A stretch of DNA of 6,278 nucleotides from Eubacteriales bacterium. GTDB taxonomy: Bacteria; Bacillota; Clostridia; Peptostreptococcales; Anaerovoracaceae. Both the position numbers and the translations under genes were made by a program. Below, piece after piece: positions 5,335 through 6,278 of this stretch. The notes beneath the pieces were generated by a model. The model searched no databases and was not told the DNA's origin. It was given only the letters and a program-made list of their open reading frames with translations. The stretch spans positions 1-6,278 of the forward strand of contig JAQUYZ010000110.1 in NCBI GenBank assembly GCA_028691625.1, read 5' to 3'. Each line of letters opens with the position of its first letter. The stretch's first letter is position 1.

Positions 5335-6278
5335 ATGCAACTTGGAAATTACTACCTCTCCCTGATCAAAGGCATTGTGACACCCTATTTCAGCGAGAAT
5401 AGTTTTTGGGGCAGCCTTCTCATCGGCCAATACGGCATGCTGACCATGACCCCTGCATATCTGTTCGCTCTGCTGCTGCCTTTGGTGACAGGCTTCTATT
5501 TTTTACAGCACGTATTGGAGGAATCTTGTCTTTTTCCCAGAATCGCGAGGCTTTTAGACAAGCCCTTGCATCTGCTGGGCCTGAATGGAAATGCCGTCAT
5601 TCCTTTTATTCTGGGTTTCGGCTGTGTCACAGTCGCTTTGGTATCCACTTCCATACTGGCATCAAAGAGAGAAAGGCTGATTGCTTCGGTACTGCTTTGT
5701 ATTTCGGTTCCCTGTTCCGGGCAGGTAGCGATCATCGTTTCCTTTGCTTTCCTTCTTAACCTCCAATTTTTTTTGCTCTATCTTCTTGTAATTACCGGCG
5801 TCTTTCTCCTTTTGGGAACACTGATGAACCTTCTCCTGCCAGGCACGCTGCAGACTGCAGCCCTGCCAACTCCGCCACTTCAGTTTCCTGATCTGAAAAA
5901 GATTATGAAAAAAACCGCCGGGGAAGCGGTCTGCTTTTTAAAAGATACGGTTCCCGCCTTCCTCGCGGGAGGTGCGGCCGTCTCGATCCTTGAGTATTAT
6001 AATGGCTTTATGAAGCTGCGGGAATGGTGTGCGCCCATCACATCTGAGTTTCTGCGAATCCCGGAAAATGCGACAAACCTCTTCGTTATGAGCATTATCA
6101 AGAGGGATCTTGGTGCTGCCGGCTTTTACTCTATGGTGACGAACGGGGCATTTACACAAAAGGGGATTTTGATCACACTGATCGTCCTGACCTTGTTTGT
6201 GCCCTGCTTTGCATCCCAGATGATCCTGTTCAAGCAGGGAAAGGCGCTTACCGCTGCACTGATATGGATCGGCAGCTT
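5335..6278 (+). CDS. FeoB-like membrane transporter core lacking the GTPase domain, partial at the right edge
   Basis: The frame stays open for 314 codons to the window edge. AAAGGAG (5317-5323) lies 11 bases before the ATG. The product matches the transmembrane half of the ferrous iron transporter FeoB: LPLVTGFYFLQHVLEES (48-64) leading to IPFILGFGC (89-97), a second conserved Cys region VPCSGQ (125-130), PDLKKIMKKT (185-194) resembling the FeoB linker before its second gate, IKRDLGAAGF (255-264) and LTLFVPCFAS (285-294). Membrane segments are likely near 38-61, 84-108, 113-140, 142-168, 203-220 and 277-298. What is missing is the N-terminal G domain, which in normal FeoB precedes this region by about 270 residues; there is no GxxGxGKS or NKxD. 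GFGC is followed by VTV where FeoB usually has NVP. Iron transport is plausible but unproven; a related gate-family transporter with another substrate is the main alternative. Confidence 0.85.
   Translation, partial: MQLGNYYLSLIKGIVTPYFSENSFWGSLLIGQYGMLTMTPAYLFALLLPLVTGFYFLQHVLEESCLFPRIARLLDKPLHLLGLNGNAVIPFILGFGCVTVALVSTSILASKRERLIASVLLCISVPCSGQVAIIVSFAFLLNLQFFLLYLLVITGVFLLLGTLMNLLLPGTLQTAALPTPPLQFPDLKKIMKKTAGEAVCFLKDTVPAFLAGGAAVSILEYYNGFMKLREWCAPITSEFLRIPENATNLFVMSIIKRDLGAAGFYSMVTNGAFTQKGILITLIVLTLFVPCFASQMILFKQGKALTAALIWIGS

Noticed and set aside
4899..5336. 145-codon open frame on the minus strand overlapping the rmuC start
   Set aside because: It runs in another frame through the rmuC N-terminal coding region and the spacer; the translation is low in hydrophobic structure and unlike any known family, whereas rmuC has a clear membrane anchor and coiled coil there.

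Overview
The window looks like chromosomal DNA from an anaerobic Firmicute, probably class Clostridia. This rests on strong AAGGAG-type ribosome binding sites, a moderate base composition, a Bacillus/Clostridium-type pyrimidine-nucleoside phosphorylase, a clostridial-style DeoB and compact operon packing. The species cannot be named from the sequence alone.

Layout. (1) Bases 1-309 hold no recognisable intact gene but are rich in inverted repeats. (2) Bases about 306-556 (minus strand) are a decayed fragment of iadA, the isoaspartyl dipeptidase. It is broken by an internal deletion and frameshifts and sits just downstream of pdp. (3) Bases 600-5191 carry four intact genes on the minus strand, in transcription order rmuC, a calcineurin-like metallophosphoesterase, deoB and pdp. 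Spacing is 0, 12 and 59 bases, so they probably form one operon. (4) Bases 5192-5334 are a divergent promoter region with a candidate sigma-A promoter for rmuC and a small dyad over its -10 box. (5) Bases 5335-6278 (plus strand) are the 5' part of a gene for a FeoB-like membrane protein. It starts directly at the transmembrane gate region, has no N-terminal GTPase domain, and runs off the right edge.

How the genes fit together. Pdp splits pyrimidine nucleosides into base and (deoxy)ribose-1-phosphate, and DeoB isomerises that sugar phosphate to the 5-phosphate, so the last two genes form a nucleoside salvage/catabolism pair. RmuC and the phosphoesterase have no established step in that pathway. 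RmuC suggests a link to DNA maintenance, but that link is inference.

The points most worth following up are the GTPase-less FeoB-like protein, the iadA wreck that stops at the edge of a 129-base nested inverted-repeat structure, and a possible Shine-Dalgarno-sequestering alternative hairpin near the left edge.
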